Counted from the stretch's first letter, positions 16,392 through 25,499 are shown. The stretch: DNA of 64,000 bases from JACCTU01 sp963700495 (GCA_963700495.1 CAVOXT010000001.1:868001-932000); one strand, 5' to 3'. Translations and numbers: made by a program. The notes: generated from the letters alone by a model not told the origin.

Positions 16392-18767
16392 ATGGGTAGC
16401 GAGTCCGACCGAGTGTTGCGGGAGTCTCTTCCGATTCCCGACCAGCCCCACGAGGGCGAGTTGCCCTTCGACGCAAAGGATCCGGCGGCCAAGTTCCCGC
16501 CGATCCAGCCGCTGCGCCCGCCGGCGGGCGCGCCGAACGTCCTGGTCGTTCTGCTCGACGACGTGGGCTTCGCCGCCTCGAGCGCCTTCGGAGGCCCGTG
16601 CGCGACGCCTAACGCTGAGAGACTCGCCGGCAGCGGGCTCAAGTACAACCGCTTTCACACGACCGCGCTCTGCTCACCGACACGGGCCGCGCTGCTGAGC
16701 GGTCGCAACCACCACACGGTCGGCATGGGCGGAATCACGGAGATCGCCACCTCGGCGCCGGGCTACAACTCGATCCGGCCCAACACCTGTGCACCGCTCG
16801 CGCAGACGCTCAAGCTCAACGGCTACTCGACGGCGCAGTTCGGCAAGTGCCACGAGGTGCCGGTCTGGGAGACGAGCCCGATGGGCCCGTTCGACTCCTG
16901 GCCGGCAGGCGGCGGCGGCTTCGAGTACTTCTACGGCTTCATCGGCGGCGAGACGAACCAGTACTACCCCGCCATCTATGAAGGCACGACGCCTGTGGAG
17001 CCCGACAGGACCCCGGAGGAGGGGTATCACTTCACCGACGACATGACCGACAAGGCGGTCAAGTGGATCCGCCAGCAGAAGTCGCTCATGCCAGACAAGC
17101 CCTTCTTCTGCTACTTCGCACCCGGCGCGACCCATGCGCCGCATCAGGTGCCCGAGGAGTGGTCGGCCAAGTACAAGGGGCGTTTTGACCAGGGGTGGGA
17201 CGCGCTCCGTGAGGAGACTCTCGCGCGCCAGAAGGAGCTCGGCGTCGTTCCCCCGGACACGGAGCTGACCGCGCGGCACGAGGAGATCCCCGCCTGGGAC
17301 GAGATGCCTGACGACCTCAAGCCCGTGCTCGCCCGCCAGATGGAGGTCTACGCGGGCTTCCTCGAGCACACCGACCATCACGTCGGCCGGCTCGTGGACA
17401 CCCTCGAGGACCTGGGAATCCTCGAGGACACGCTCGTCTACTACATCATCGGTGACAACGGTGCCAGCGCCGAGGGCACGCCGAGAGGCACCTTCAACGA
17501 GCTCTTCGTGCTGAACGGCGCCGCCCAGCTCGAGACGACCGAGTTCATGGCGGCACGCATCGACCAGTTCGGTACTCCGGCCGCCTACAACCACTTTGCA
17601 GTCGGCTGGGCGCACGCCATGGACACGCCGTACCAGTGGACGAAGCAGGTCGCCTCGCACTGGGGCGGCACGCGCAACGGCACGATCGTGCACTGGCCGA
17701 ACGGAATCGAGGGCAAGGGCGAGATCCGCTCCCAGTTCCATCACGTGATCGACATTGCTCCGACGGTGCTCGAGGCTGCGGGAATCCCGGAGCCGACCGT
17801 GGTCGAGGGCGTCCCCCAGAAGCCGATCGAGGGCGTGAGCATGCTCTACTCCTTCGACGACTCCGGTGCGGCGGAGCGCCGCGTGACGCAGTACTTCGAG
17901 ATGTTCTGCAACCGCGGCATCTATCACGAAGGCTGGACCGCGGTCACACGGCACTCGACGCCCTGGGTCTTGGCGGCGGAGCTTCCGGCGTTCGAGGACG
18001 ACGTCTGGGAGCTCTACGACACGAATACGGACTGGAGCCAGGCGCACGATCTCGCGGCCGAGCAGCCCGACAAGCTCGCAGAGCTGCAGCAGCTCTGGTT
18101 GGACGAGGCGCGCAAGTACAACGTGCTGCCGCTCGACGACCGGCGTGTCGAGCGGTTCAACTCGGACCTGGCGGGTCGCCCAGTGCTCGTCAAGGGCAAC
18201 TCCCAGCTGCTGTTCGGGGGCATGGGGCGCCTGTCCGAGAACTCGGTGATCAACATCAAGAACAAGTCGCACTCGGTGACGGCCGAGGTGGAGGTGCCCG
18301 AGTCGGGCGCCGAGGGCGTGATCATCGCCCAGGGTGGTGCCTTCGCAGGCTGGAGCCTCTACGCAAAGGGGGGGAAGCCGGTCTATTGCTACAACCTGCT
18401 CGGCCTGCAGCGGTTCAAGGTCGAGGGTGACGCGCCGATCCCCCCGGGCACCCACCAGGTGCGGATGGAGTTCGAGTACGACGGTGGGGGCCTTGCCAAG
18501 GGCGGCGCGGTGACGCTCTACGTCGACGGGGAGAAGGTCGGCGAGGGACGCGTTGGGGGCACCGTCCCCATGGTCTTCTCGGCGGACGAGACGGCCGACA
18601 TCGGCTCGGACACCGCTTCGCCCGTGAGCGACGACTACGCGGCGGGTGAGAGCGTCTTCACCGGGAAGGTCGAGTGGGTCCAGATCGACATCAACGAAGC
18701 CGCCGAGGACCTCGACCACCTGATCACACCCGAGGAGCGCCTGCGCGTCGCGATGGCGCGGCAGTAG
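16392..18767 (+). CDS. large arylsulfatase with C-terminal lectin-like domain
   Basis: A 791-residue type I sulfatase. LVVLLDDVGF is the first metal site; TTALCSPTRAALLSGR contains Cys94 for formylglycine conversion (CxPxR form). GKCHEVPVWETS and IIGDNGASAEGT follow as active-site and metal motifs. From about residue 640 a beta-rich module begins (HSVTAEVEVPESGAEGVI, FSADETADIGSDT), resembling a concanavalin/laminin-G-like domain often fused to long sulfatases. The start is supported by TTGGAGGAGCGAAG. No signal peptide is visible. Its formylglycine could come from the FGE at 6751. Followed after two bases by a flavodoxin-like gene. Confidence 0.93.
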   Translation: MGSESDRVLRESLPIPDQPHEGELPFDAKDPAAKFPPIQPLRPPAGAPNVLVVLLDDVGFAASSAFGGPCATPNAERLAGSGLKYNRFHTTALCSPTRAALLSGRNHHTVGMGGITEIATSAPGYNSIRPNTCAPLAQTLKLNGYSTAQFGKCHEVPVWETSPMGPFDSWPAGGGGFEYFYGFIGGETNQYYPAIYEGTTPVEPDRTPEEGYHFTDDMTDKAVKWIRQQKSLMPDKPFFCYFAPGATHAPHQVPEEWSAKYKGRFDQGWDALREETLARQKELGVVPPDTELTARHEEIPAWDEMPDDLKPVLARQMEVYAGFLEHTDHHVGRLVDTLEDLGILEDTLVYYIIGDNGASAEGTPRGTFNELFVLNGAAQLETTEFMAARIDQFGTPAAYNHFAVGWAHAMDTPYQWTKQVASHWGGTRNGTIVHWPNGIEGKGEIRSQFHHVIDIAPTVLEAAGIPEPTVVEGVPQKPIEGVSMLYSFDDSGAAERRVTQYFEMFCNRGIYHEGWTAVTRHSTPWVLAAELPAFEDDVWELYDTNTDWSQAHDLAAEQPDKLAELQQLWLDEARKYNVLPLDDRRVERFNSDLAGRPVLVKGNSQLLFGGMGRLSENSVINIKNKSHSVTAEVEVPESGAEGVIIAQGGAFAGWSLYAKGGKPVYCYNLLGLQRFKVEGDAPIPPGTHQVRMEFEYDGGGLAKGGAVTLYVDGEKVGEGRVGGTVPMVFSADETADIGSDTASPVSDDYAAGESVFTGKVEWVQIDINEAAEDLDHLITPEERLRVAMARQ

Positions 18768-18769
18768 CG

Positions 18770-19426
18770 ATGAACTCCACGAAGAGACCTCGGATCCTGC
18801 TCGTCAACTTCACGTACACGCAGCAGACCCGGCTCTTGGTCGACGCCATGGGAGGAGTGTTCCGCGACCGGGGCTGTGACGTTCGTGAGGCCGCGATCGA
18901 GTTCACCGACGAGCGCTACGCCGAGCGGTTCTAGAGGTTCCCGATGAAGCGCCCGCTGATCGAAGTCCCCGGGATGCTCCTGCCGGTGCTCCGCCATGCG
19001 ACCGGCGAGATCCGGACTCCGGACGAAGTTCGGGAAGGCGACTACGACCTCGTCTGCATCGGCTCGCCCACCTGGTGGCTGTCGCCAAGCGTGCCGATCC
19101 GCTCGTTCCTCGAGTCCGACGAAGCAGGGCGGCTCCTCGACGGAACGCGTTTCGCCGTCTTCACCACGTCCCGGCGGTACTGGAAGCACAACGTCAAGTC
19201 GGTCCGGAAGCTCGGGGCGAAACAGGGAGGTGTCCACGTCGACGACATCCACTTCACATACGAGGGCGGCCAGGTGCGCTCTCTGCTCTCGCTGTTGAGC
19301 TATCTCGGCAAGGGAGAGAACCGTGAGCGTTACGTCGGCGTGAAGATCCCTCCGACCAACCTTAGACCCCACCACCTCGAGGAGGCAAAGGCGTTTGCAG
19401 GCACGCTCGCCGATCGTCTGGACTGA
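18770..19426 (+). CDS. flavodoxin-like protein interrupted by an in-frame amber codon
   Basis: The frame from ATG 18770 reads ILLVNFTYTQQTRLLVDAM, the FMN phosphate loop of a flavodoxin fold. It meets TAG at 18932-18934 (codon 55, TTC TAG AGG), then continues in the same frame as FPMKRPLIEVPGMLL and YDLVCIGSPTWWLSPSVP, with family-typical flavin contacts, to residue 218. A single base change from a serine codon (TCG) would explain the stop. An internal ATG at 18944 could only give a fragment lacking the phosphate loop. The gene starts two bases after the sulfatase stop, so it was probably co-translated with it. If the stop is real, the product is inactive. Confidence 0.7.
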
Positions 19427-19429
19427 CAG

Positions 19430-20470
19430 CTACTGCGTGTCCTCGCCGCTGACGCCCCACGTGTCCGACAGGAGGTAGCCCTCCGGGAACGGGTCCGATG
19501 GGTCGACCATGACCTGCGTTACGCCCGTGATCCACGCGCTCCCGCGGACTGCCGGGACGATCGCCGGGCGGTCGCCGACCGTCGTCTCGGAGACGATCCG
19601 GCCCTCGAACGTCGAGCCGATCGGTGACGCGTGAGTCATCGCGTCTCCGGGCTTCATCAGTCCGCGCGCGTGGAGCGTCGCCATGCGCGCGCAAAGTCCG
19701 GTTCCGGTCGCGGAGCGGTCGAGCCGGCCGGGGGCGACGACGACCGCATTCTTGGTCACCCTGCCGACGCCCTGCCACGGCTCTGCGAGCTGCACGATGC
19801 TGACACCGGCGATGGCCGGGTTCTCCGGGTGCTGACACGGCAGCTGGTCGCGCGCGGCTGCGCGGATCCGCTCGCCGGCAAGGGCGAGGTCCCGCGCCTC
19901 GTGCGGCTCGATCGCGAAGCCGAGCGCTGCCGCGTCGGCGATCGCGTACCACATACCCCCGTAGGCGACGTCGACGGTGATCGTTCCCATCCCGTCGACC
20001 TCGAGCGGCGCGTCCAGGCGGTCGGCGAAGCACGCCACGTTCGTGAACTCGACGCTCTCGCAGCGTCCGTCGCGGCACGCGGCCCGCACTTCGACCACAC
20101 CGCCGGGCGCCTCCAGCCGCAGGACCGTCTCGGGCTCGGAAATCGGCACCATGCCCGTCTCCAGCAGCACCGTTGCGGTGCAGATCGTGTTCGAGCCCGA
20201 CATCGGCGGGTACTCGGTCGGCTCCATGATGATGAACCCCGCGTCGCAGTCCGGCCGGGTGGCTGGGACGATCAGGTTGGCATGGCAGGCAACGCTGCCG
20301 CGGGGCTCGCGGAGCAGGAGCCGCCTTAGCCCGTCCCCATGGCTGCGCAGCTGCTCCATCTGCTCGAAGACCGAGGCGCCGGGCGGCGGCAGCACGCCGC
20401 CGACGACGACGTTCCCGACCTCACCGCCGGCATGGCAGCCGACGACGGTGATCGTTCGAGCCGAGCGCAT
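19430..20470 (-). CDS. proline racemase family protein (Ser/Thr variant)
   Basis: A 346-residue member of the proline racemase superfamily, which comprises proline racemases, 4-hydroxyproline epimerases and trans-3-hydroxyproline dehydratases. Family marks are TVVGCHAGGEVGNVVVGG near the start, GFIIMEPTEYPPM and YGGMWYAIADAAALGF. The two catalytic positions that are usually Cys are changed: the first, in MSGSN, is Ser91, and the second, in DRSATGTG, is Thr255; the family His after the first Gly is Ser93. As I recall the family, Thr at the second site marks dehydratases and Ser at the first appears in some epimerases/dehydratases. The combination leaves the reaction open. Convergent with the flavodoxin; a lipoprotein gene lies just upstream. 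Confidence 0.88.
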   Translation of the reverse strand: MRSARTITVVGCHAGGEVGNVVVGGVLPPPGASVFEQMEQLRSHGDGLRRLLLREPRGSVACHANLIVPATRPDCDAGFIIMEPTEYPPMSGSNTICTATVLLETGMVPISEPETVLRLEAPGGVVEVRAACRDGRCESVEFTNVACFADRLDAPLEVDGMGTITVDVAYGGMWYAIADAAALGFAIEPHEARDLALAGERIRAAARDQLPCQHPENPAIAGVSIVQLAEPWQGVGRVTKNAVVVAPGRLDRSATGTGLCARMATLHARGLMKPGDAMTHASPIGSTFEGRIVSETTVGDRPAIVPAVRGSAWITGVTQVMVDPSDPFPEGYLLSDTWGVSGEDTQ

Positions 20471-20476
20471 GGAGGC

Positions 20477-20977
20477 CTACTCGATCGTGCTGCTCATGAG
20501 AGCGTCGAGCCGGGTCCACTGCGGCGAGATCTCCTGCCGGCCGTTCTGGGACCTCCAGTTGAGCAGCACGTTCTTGCCGTAGGGCTTCTCGGCGACCCAG
20601 GCGCTCGGGACCTCCTCGCCTTGCGGGTTGATCGTGGGCGAAGGGCGGAGCCAGTAGTTGCCGTGCGCATCGGCCTTCCGGCCGGCGAGCCGCTCCTTCC
20701 GCCAATCGGGATCCGAGGTGACGTAGATCGAGAAGTCGCCGTACGTCTTCGTGAGCTCAGGGTCTCCATCGGGCCCGAGCACGTTGATCGGCGGCAGGCC
20801 GAGCATCTGTCGAGTGTTCTCCGAGACCGCGGGAGCCTTGACGAGCTTCTTCCCCGTTTCCTGCTCGAAGGCGTCCGCGAGACGGTCGCTCGTCTTCTTC
20901 ATGTCGACTTCGCCGGCGCCGGCCCTGGAGCATCCCGCCAAGAGCAGGGGGACGAGGAGGACGACGACGAGCCGCAT
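20477..20977 (-). CDS. hypothetical lipoprotein
   Basis: A 166-residue exported lipoprotein. The signal peptide MRLVVVLLVPLLLAGC ends in a perfect lipobox (LAGC, Cys16). The mature part (KKTSDRLADAFEQETGKKLV; DFSIYVTSDPDWRKE) has no family I recognise; it is mixed alpha/beta and hydrophilic. It starts shortly upstream of, and on the same strand as, the proline-racemase-family gene, with six bases between them, so the two are likely co-transcribed, perhaps coincidentally. Confidence 0.78.
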   Translation of the reverse strand: MRLVVVLLVPLLLAGCSRAGAGEVDMKKTSDRLADAFEQETGKKLVKAPAVSENTRQMLGLPPINVLGPDGDPELTKTYGDFSIYVTSDPDWRKERLAGRKADAHGNYWLRPSPTINPQGEEVPSAWVAEKPYGKNVLLNWRSQNGRQEISPQWTRLDALMSSTIE

Positions 20978-21045
20978 GCGGGATTCATACCTGCGTCCGC
21001 CGCGGGAAGTTGACTCCGTCCGGCCCGCGTCCGATACTGGCGCTC

Positions 21046-21441
21046 GTGAGATTCGGGATCTTCGCGTACATGCTGATCGGGTGGGGCGTCAACATCGTGA
21101 CCCTGCTCGTCGTCGACTCGCTCTTCGACGGCGTGGAGATCGGTCATTGGGGTCCGTTGCTGATCGGCGCTGCGGTGCTCGGGATCGCGAACGCGATCGT
21201 CAAGCCGATCCTCGCCCTGCTCACGCTGCCGCTGATCGTCGTGACGCTCGGGCTGAGCTACTTCGCGATCAACGTCCTGATGCTCGCCCTCGCCGAGTGG
21301 ATCGCACCCGACTTCTCGATCACCGGCTTCTGGACGTACATCGGCGCGACGATCGTGGTCTGGCTCGTCAACTGGATCCTGTACGCCGCCCTCGGGTCGA
21401 TCTTCGCCGACAAGCCCCGCACCGCGCGCGTCGTCGTCTAG
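21046..21441 (+). CDS. phage-holin-type (Phage_holin_4_2 / YvlD-like) membrane protein
   Basis: About 131 residues from a GTG at 21046, with four membrane helices: YMLIGWGVNIVTLLVVDSLF; PLLIGAAVLGIANAIVKPIL; LTLPLIVVTLGLSYFAINVL; and IGATIVVWLVNWILYAALGS. The NAIVKP(I/V)L and TLP motifs are hallmarks of the Phage_holin_4_2 family, whose chromosomal members (YvlD) are small membrane proteins in the envelope-stress context. No phage genes are nearby, so this is not evidence of a prophage. A TTG start 12 codons upstream is possible but has no ribosome site. Confidence 0.85.
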   Translation: MRFGIFAYMLIGWGVNIVTLLVVDSLFDGVEIGHWGPLLIGAAVLGIANAIVKPILALLTLPLIVVTLGLSYFAINVLMLALAEWIAPDFSITGFWTYIGATIVVWLVNWILYAALGSIFADKPRTARVVV

Positions 21442-21465
21442 ACGAGGCACGGGACCGGCGCCCGC

Positions 21466-22134
21466 GTGGTGGAGCCGGAACTGCAGGAGCTTGTGGAGCG
21501 TGCGAGGAACGATCCCGAGGCAGTCGGGCTCGTCCTGATCGGTTCATACGCGGCCGGCACCGCCGACGACGAGTCCGACCTCGACGTGCTGTACGTGCGC
21601 CGCTCGGGGCCGCTTCCCGAGCGGGAACGTCGGGGGCGGCTCGAGCTGATCCCGACGAGCCTCGAGGAACTGAACGCCGTTCAGGACTGGTTCAAGCCGG
21701 CGCTTGCCCACGCGCGTGTGCTCCTCGACGAGACCGGCGACGTGTCGAAGGCCGTGGAGGCGTCGCAACGGGTGAGCCGCGAGGAGACGGCGGAGCTCTA
21801 CGACTCGTACCTGAACGACTTCTACCGTTCGCTGAAGGCGTGGCGACGCGGCAACGAGCTAGCCGCGCGAGTCGAGGCGGGCCGCTCGCTCCGTTTTCTC
21901 GGCGAGCTGCTGTTCGCACTGGACGGGAGCCGCGCGCCGTATCCGAAGGAGTGGACCGGCCGCCTGGGCGACCTCGAGGCGCTCATCCTCGAGGTCGCGC
22001 GAACCGCCGATCCGTCACGGCAGCGGGAGCTCCAGGCGCGCGTGCGGGACCTGGCCGCGGCGAAGGGCTTCGCGGAGGTCTACGACGGCTGGTACGGCGA
22101 GATCGACCGCGTGATGGGGTTTCGCTTCGAGTGA
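21466..22134 (+). CDS. nucleotidyltransferase domain protein
   Basis: A 222-residue protein. The nucleotidyltransferase motif GSYAAGTADDESDLDVLYV gives the G-S...D-x-D metal site of the pol-beta/kanamycin nucleotidyltransferase fold. It is followed by an all-helical C-terminal half (LYDSYLNDFYRSLKAWRRG; RQRELQARVRDLAAAKGF) like the substrate-binding helices of aminoglycoside or MNT-type enzymes. Substrate unknown. It starts at GTG 21466, 24 bases after the holin-like gene, and overlaps the next gene (GTGA). Confidence 0.78.
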   Translation: MVEPELQELVERARNDPEAVGLVLIGSYAAGTADDESDLDVLYVRRSGPLPERERRGRLELIPTSLEELNAVQDWFKPALAHARVLLDETGDVSKAVEASQRVSREETAELYDSYLNDFYRSLKAWRRGNELAARVEAGRSLRFLGELLFALDGSRAPYPKEWTGRLGDLEALILEVARTADPSRQRELQARVRDLAAAKGFAEVYDGWYGEIDRVMGFRFE

Positions 22135-22703
22135 GACCGGCGCTCCTGGTCGACCTTGCGCTCAAGGTCGCGCTCGTCGTACTCCTGCTCGTCGGCGCGT
22201 TCTCGGGGCTCCAGCAGTTCGAGGGCAAGGCGTTCGGAGGACGAGCGCTCGTGTACCCGCTCGCGACCGTGATCGTGCCGGCGATCTGGTGGATCGTCGC
22301 CCGCGGCCGCGAGCGAAAGCCGGAGTACCCCTACGCGGTCGACATCCTGTTCACGCTGCCGTTCCTGATCGACACGATCGGGAACGCGCTCGACCTCTAC
22401 GACACGATCGGCTGGTGGGACGACGCCAACCACTTCGTCAACTGGGCGATCCTCACGGCCGCGTTCGGGCAGTTTCTCCTACGGCTCCCGATCGGACCTC
22501 TGAACCTGTTCGCGCTGGCCGTGGGCTTCGGCGCGGTGACGGCCATGCTCTGGGAGTTCGGCGAGTACTTCGCGTTCATTCGCAACTCGGACGAACTGGA
22601 CACGGCCTACACGGACACGCTGGGCGACATGGCGCTCGGGCTGGCCGGAGCCACGCTCGCGTCGCTCCTCACCGCGACTGTGCTGTACCGCCGCCGCTTA
22701 TGA
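22131..22703 (+). CDS. YjdF/DUF2238-like membrane protein
   Basis: A 190-residue integral membrane protein that starts at GTG 22131, overlapping the previous stop. Helices include LALKVALVVLLLVGAFSGLQ, VYPLATVIVPAIWWIVARG and GPLNLFALAVGFGAVTAMLW. The conserved polar blocks are family-typical for YjdF/DUF2238: IGWWDDANHFVNWAILTAAF, ending in a W(E)FGEYF unit, and YTDTLGDMALGLAGA. Function is unknown; the Asp/His/Glu blocks in the membrane could bind a metal. Confidence 0.75.
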   Translation: MRPALLVDLALKVALVVLLLVGAFSGLQQFEGKAFGGRALVYPLATVIVPAIWWIVARGRERKPEYPYAVDILFTLPFLIDTIGNALDLYDTIGWWDDANHFVNWAILTAAFGQFLLRLPIGPLNLFALAVGFGAVTAMLWEFGEYFAFIRNSDELDTAYTDTLGDMALGLAGATLASLLTATVLYRRRL

Positions 22704-22713
22704 TTCCCCGCCG

Positions 22714-24657
22714 ATGCGCGGTATGGAACCCGAGGACGTCTACGCGCTCAAGGGGGTTTCCGATCCTCGCCTGGACCCGAGCGGGCAGACGGTCGCGTAC
22801 GTCCTGTGGTCGATCGACGGAGAGGCCAACGAGTACCGCGCCAATGTCTGGCTTGCTCCGGTCGACGGGTCCGAGCCGCCGCGCCGGTTCACGACCGGCG
22901 AGCGCCGCGACGGCGAGCCGCGGTGGTCTCCGGACGGCACGCGGATGGCGTTCGTCTCGAGCCGCGCCGAGAAGGAGCCGGGCCAGCTCTACGTGATCTC
23001 GCTCAAGGGCGGCGAGGCCGAGCGGTTGACGAAGCTGAAGGAGGACGTGCGGAACGTCGCCTGGTCGCCGGACGGGACGACGATCGCGTTTGCGTCCAGA
23101 GTCAGGGACGAGGCGTACGAGGAGGAAGACGAGCGCAAGCGACGGCCACGCCGCGTCACGCGCCTCTTCTACAAGCTCGACAGCGAAGGCTGGATCGGAG
23201 ACCGCCCGAGCCAGGTGTTCGTCGTTCCGGCAGACGGGAGCGAAGAGCCGCGGCAGATCACCCACGGCGAGCAGGATTGCGGGGGGCCGGCCTGGTCGCC
23301 GGACGGCTCACGCATCGTCTTTGCGTCCGCGCGGTCGGACGACTGGGACACCGCGCTCGTCCAGGATCTCTATCTCGTCTCGCCCGAGGGCGGGGACCCG
23401 GAGCAGCTGACTCTCGGTGACGGGCAGTGCAACCTCCCCGTCTGGTCACCCGACGGGACACGCATCGCCTACCAGTACACGCCCGACCCGTTCGTCTGGG
23501 GAACGCACACGCGGATCGCCGTCATCGACGTCGAGACGCGCGAGCAGCGCATCCTGACCGAGCGCCTCGACCTCCAGTGCGGGCCGTTCCCCGACGTGCG
23601 CGAGCCGGCGTGGGACGGCGAGAGGATCGTCTTTCCCGTCGAGGACGGCGGCAGCGTGCACGTTTACGCGGTGGCCGCAGACGGGTCGAGCGAGCCCGAG
23701 CTCGTGCTCGGTGGCGAGCGCGCAGTCAAGGGTTTCGAGGTGAACGGGGACGTGTTGGTCCACTCGTCGAGCACACCGACGAGCTTCGCCGACCTCTACG
23801 TGGGCGACCGCCGCGTCACGGACGTGACGAAGGACTTCCCGGCACAGGTGATCGAGCCGGAGCGCTTCACCGCCCGCTCGAAGGACGGCACGGAGGTCGA
23901 AGCCTGGGTCGTGCGTCCCGCCGGGATCGAGGAAGGGAAGCGCTACCCGGTTCTGCTCAGCATCCACGGCGGCCCGTTCACGCAGTACGCGACGAGCTTC
24001 TTCGACGAGTTTCAGGTCTACGCCGGCGCCGGGTACGCAGTCGTGTTCGCGAACCCGCGCGGGTCGTCGGGCTACAGCGAGGAGTGGGGCAGGGCGATCC
24101 GCGGTCCGCTCGACGGCGCCGGGCCGGGGTGGGGGAGCGTCGACTACGAAGACCTGATGGCGGTGATGGACGAGGCGCTCGAGCGCTTCGACTTCCTCGA
24201 CCCGGAACGCATGGGAGTGCTGGGCGGCTCGTACGGGGGCTACATGACCTCGTGGATAGTCGGCCACACGAACCGCTTCAAGGCGGCTTGCTCGGAGCGC
24301 GCCGTGAACAACCTGTACACGGCGGCAGGCTCGAGCGACGTCTTCTGGGCGTTCAAGGGGTACTTCGGCGCCTTCGCGCACGAGGCGACGCAGGAGTGGC
24401 TCGATCACTCGCCCGCGGTCTACGCGGACAAGATCGAGACGCCGCTCTTGATCCTCCACTCCGACGGCGACCTGCGCTGCCCGGTCGAGCAGGCGGAGCA
24501 CCTGTTCATCGTCATGCGCCTGCTCGGCAAGGAGGTCGAGCTCGTCCGCTTCGCAGGCGAGAGCCACGAGCTCTCGCGCTCAGGGTCGCCGGTTCACCGC
24601 GTGCAGCGCTTCGAGGTGCTGCTCGACTGGTTCGACCGGTATCTGAAGAAGGACTAG
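22714..24657 (+). CDS. S9 family peptidase (acylaminoacyl peptidase-like)
   Basis: A 647-residue serine peptidase with an N-terminal beta-propeller. Several WD40-like blade motifs are visible: PRWSPDGTRMAFVSSR, AWSPDGTTIAF, PAWSPDGSRIVFAS, PVWSPDGTRIAYQ. A C-terminal alpha/beta hydrolase follows (VLLSIHGGPFTQYATSF), with the nucleophile in GVLGGSYGGYMTSW, Asp in LHSDGDLRCPVEQAE and His in GESHELSRSG. It cleaves short peptides, probably in the cytoplasm since no signal peptide is present. A nearby alternative start is ATG four codons in (MEPED). Convergent with the gene at 24654, with a four-base stop overlap. Confidence 0.93.
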   Translation: MRGMEPEDVYALKGVSDPRLDPSGQTVAYVLWSIDGEANEYRANVWLAPVDGSEPPRRFTTGERRDGEPRWSPDGTRMAFVSSRAEKEPGQLYVISLKGGEAERLTKLKEDVRNVAWSPDGTTIAFASRVRDEAYEEEDERKRRPRRVTRLFYKLDSEGWIGDRPSQVFVVPADGSEEPRQITHGEQDCGGPAWSPDGSRIVFASARSDDWDTALVQDLYLVSPEGGDPEQLTLGDGQCNLPVWSPDGTRIAYQYTPDPFVWGTHTRIAVIDVETREQRILTERLDLQCGPFPDVREPAWDGERIVFPVEDGGSVHVYAVAADGSSEPELVLGGERAVKGFEVNGDVLVHSSSTPTSFADLYVGDRRVTDVTKDFPAQVIEPERFTARSKDGTEVEAWVVRPAGIEEGKRYPVLLSIHGGPFTQYATSFFDEFQVYAGAGYAVVFANPRGSSGYSEEWGRAIRGPLDGAGPGWGSVDYEDLMAVMDEALERFDFLDPERMGVLGGSYGGYMTSWIVGHTNRFKAACSERAVNNLYTAAGSSDVFWAFKGYFGAFAHEATQEWLDHSPAVYADKIETPLLILHSDGDLRCPVEQAEHLFIVMRLLGKEVELVRFAGESHELSRSGSPVHRVQRFEVLLDWFDRYLKKD

Positions 24658-25049
24658 TCCCCGGCCAAGCCCTCGGCCAGCACGCCGCAGGCGAACGCGC
24701 GCCACGCAGTCTCCGCGTCCGCGAGGAGGGCCTGGACCGCCTCGCTCGCGTGCGGGAGACCGGTCGCGTCCGTCGAGAGCCGGTCGAGGCCGGCTCGGAG
24801 CTGTTCGCGCCGTTCAGGACTGTCCAGCTCGGCCGCGAACGAGACGACCGCGGGCCCGTTCAGGTCGAGCCCCCGGTCGGGGTCCCCGCCGGCCGTGAGC
24901 ACGAGCAGCGCACGTCGGACCTCGCCTCGCAGCTCGTCGTCGTCGAGTTCGACCTCGCGCCCGGCGACCGCCGCGACCGTGACCACCGCGACCCCGGCAT
25001 CGGCAGCCGCGAGCGTCTCCTCGAGCAGGTCGAGCCAGGCCTCGCGCAC
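24654..25049 (-). CDS. hypothetical protein
   Basis: A 131-residue acidic, mostly helical soluble protein starting MREAWLDLLEETLAAADAGV. It contains REVELDDDELRGEVRRALLV and ends in LADAETAWRAFACGVLAEGL. No domain recognised. It sits between two plus-strand genes with the S9 peptidase convergent to it, and its start is about 28 bases from the divergent RDD gene. Confidence 0.6.
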   Translation of the reverse strand: MREAWLDLLEETLAAADAGVAVVTVAAVAGREVELDDDELRGEVRRALLVLTAGGDPDRGLDLNGPAVVSFAAELDSPERREQLRAGLDRLSTDATGLPHASEAVQALLADAETAWRAFACGVLAEGLAGD

Positions 25050-25076
25050 GCGCCCACGCTACGGGAAGATCCGCGC

Positions 25077-25460
25077 GTGGAGTACGGGACGGGGTTCCGT
25101 CGGGTCGTCGCGTGGCTGCTCGAGCTGCTCATCGTCTCGACGCTGCTCGCGGTCGGCCTGATCCTCGGGGGCAGCAGCCTCTTCCTCGGCTTCGTGATCG
25201 GGCTGACGGCGATCTGGCTCTACTTCGCAGGCTTCGAGAGCTCCGCGGGTCAGGCGACGCTCTCGGGCCGGCTGTTCGGGTTCCGTGTCACGGACCTCCA
25301 CGGCGAGCGGATCAGCTTCACCCGCGCATCGGCGCGGCACTTCGCGATGTACCTGAGCGCCGTCACGCCGTTCGCGATCGGCTACTGGATGGCGTTCTGG
25401 ACGAAGCGCCGCCAGACGCTCCACGACCTCGCGGCGCGGACGCTCGTGCTCAGGAAGTGA
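25077..25460 (+). CDS. RDD family membrane protein
   Basis: A 127-residue protein with three or four helices: VVAWLLELLIVSTLLAVGLI, SLFLGFVIGLTAIWLYFAGF and YLSAVTPFAIGYWMAFWTKR. The RDD signature is degenerate: G(F)RRVVAW replaces the initial Arg-Asp, but ATLSGRLFGFRVTDLHGER and RQTLHDLAARTLVL are clear. RDD proteins are small membrane proteins of mostly unknown function, some involved in Na+/H+ exchange. The start is GTG 25077, preceded by GGGAAG. A strong terminator hairpin follows directly. Confidence 0.82.
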   Translation: MEYGTGFRRVVAWLLELLIVSTLLAVGLILGGSSLFLGFVIGLTAIWLYFAGFESSAGQATLSGRLFGFRVTDLHGERISFTRASARHFAMYLSAVTPFAIGYWMAFWTKRRQTLHDLAARTLVLRK

Positions 25461-25491
25461 CGGGCGCGGACCCGCGAAGGGTCCGCGCCCG
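25461..25491. terminator. 13-bp bidirectional terminator hairpin
   Basis: CGGGCGCGGACCC (25461-25473) pairs perfectly with GGGTCCGCGCCCG (25479-25491) across a GCGAA loop. It fills the 39-base gap between the convergent RDD and permease stops, so it can end both transcripts. Confidence 0.7.
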
Positions 25492-25499
25492 CCGGAGCA

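Noticed and set aside
21046..21441. Prophage signal from the holin-family protein
   Set aside because: The family has many chromosomal, non-phage members; no integrase, terminase or structural phage genes are present.
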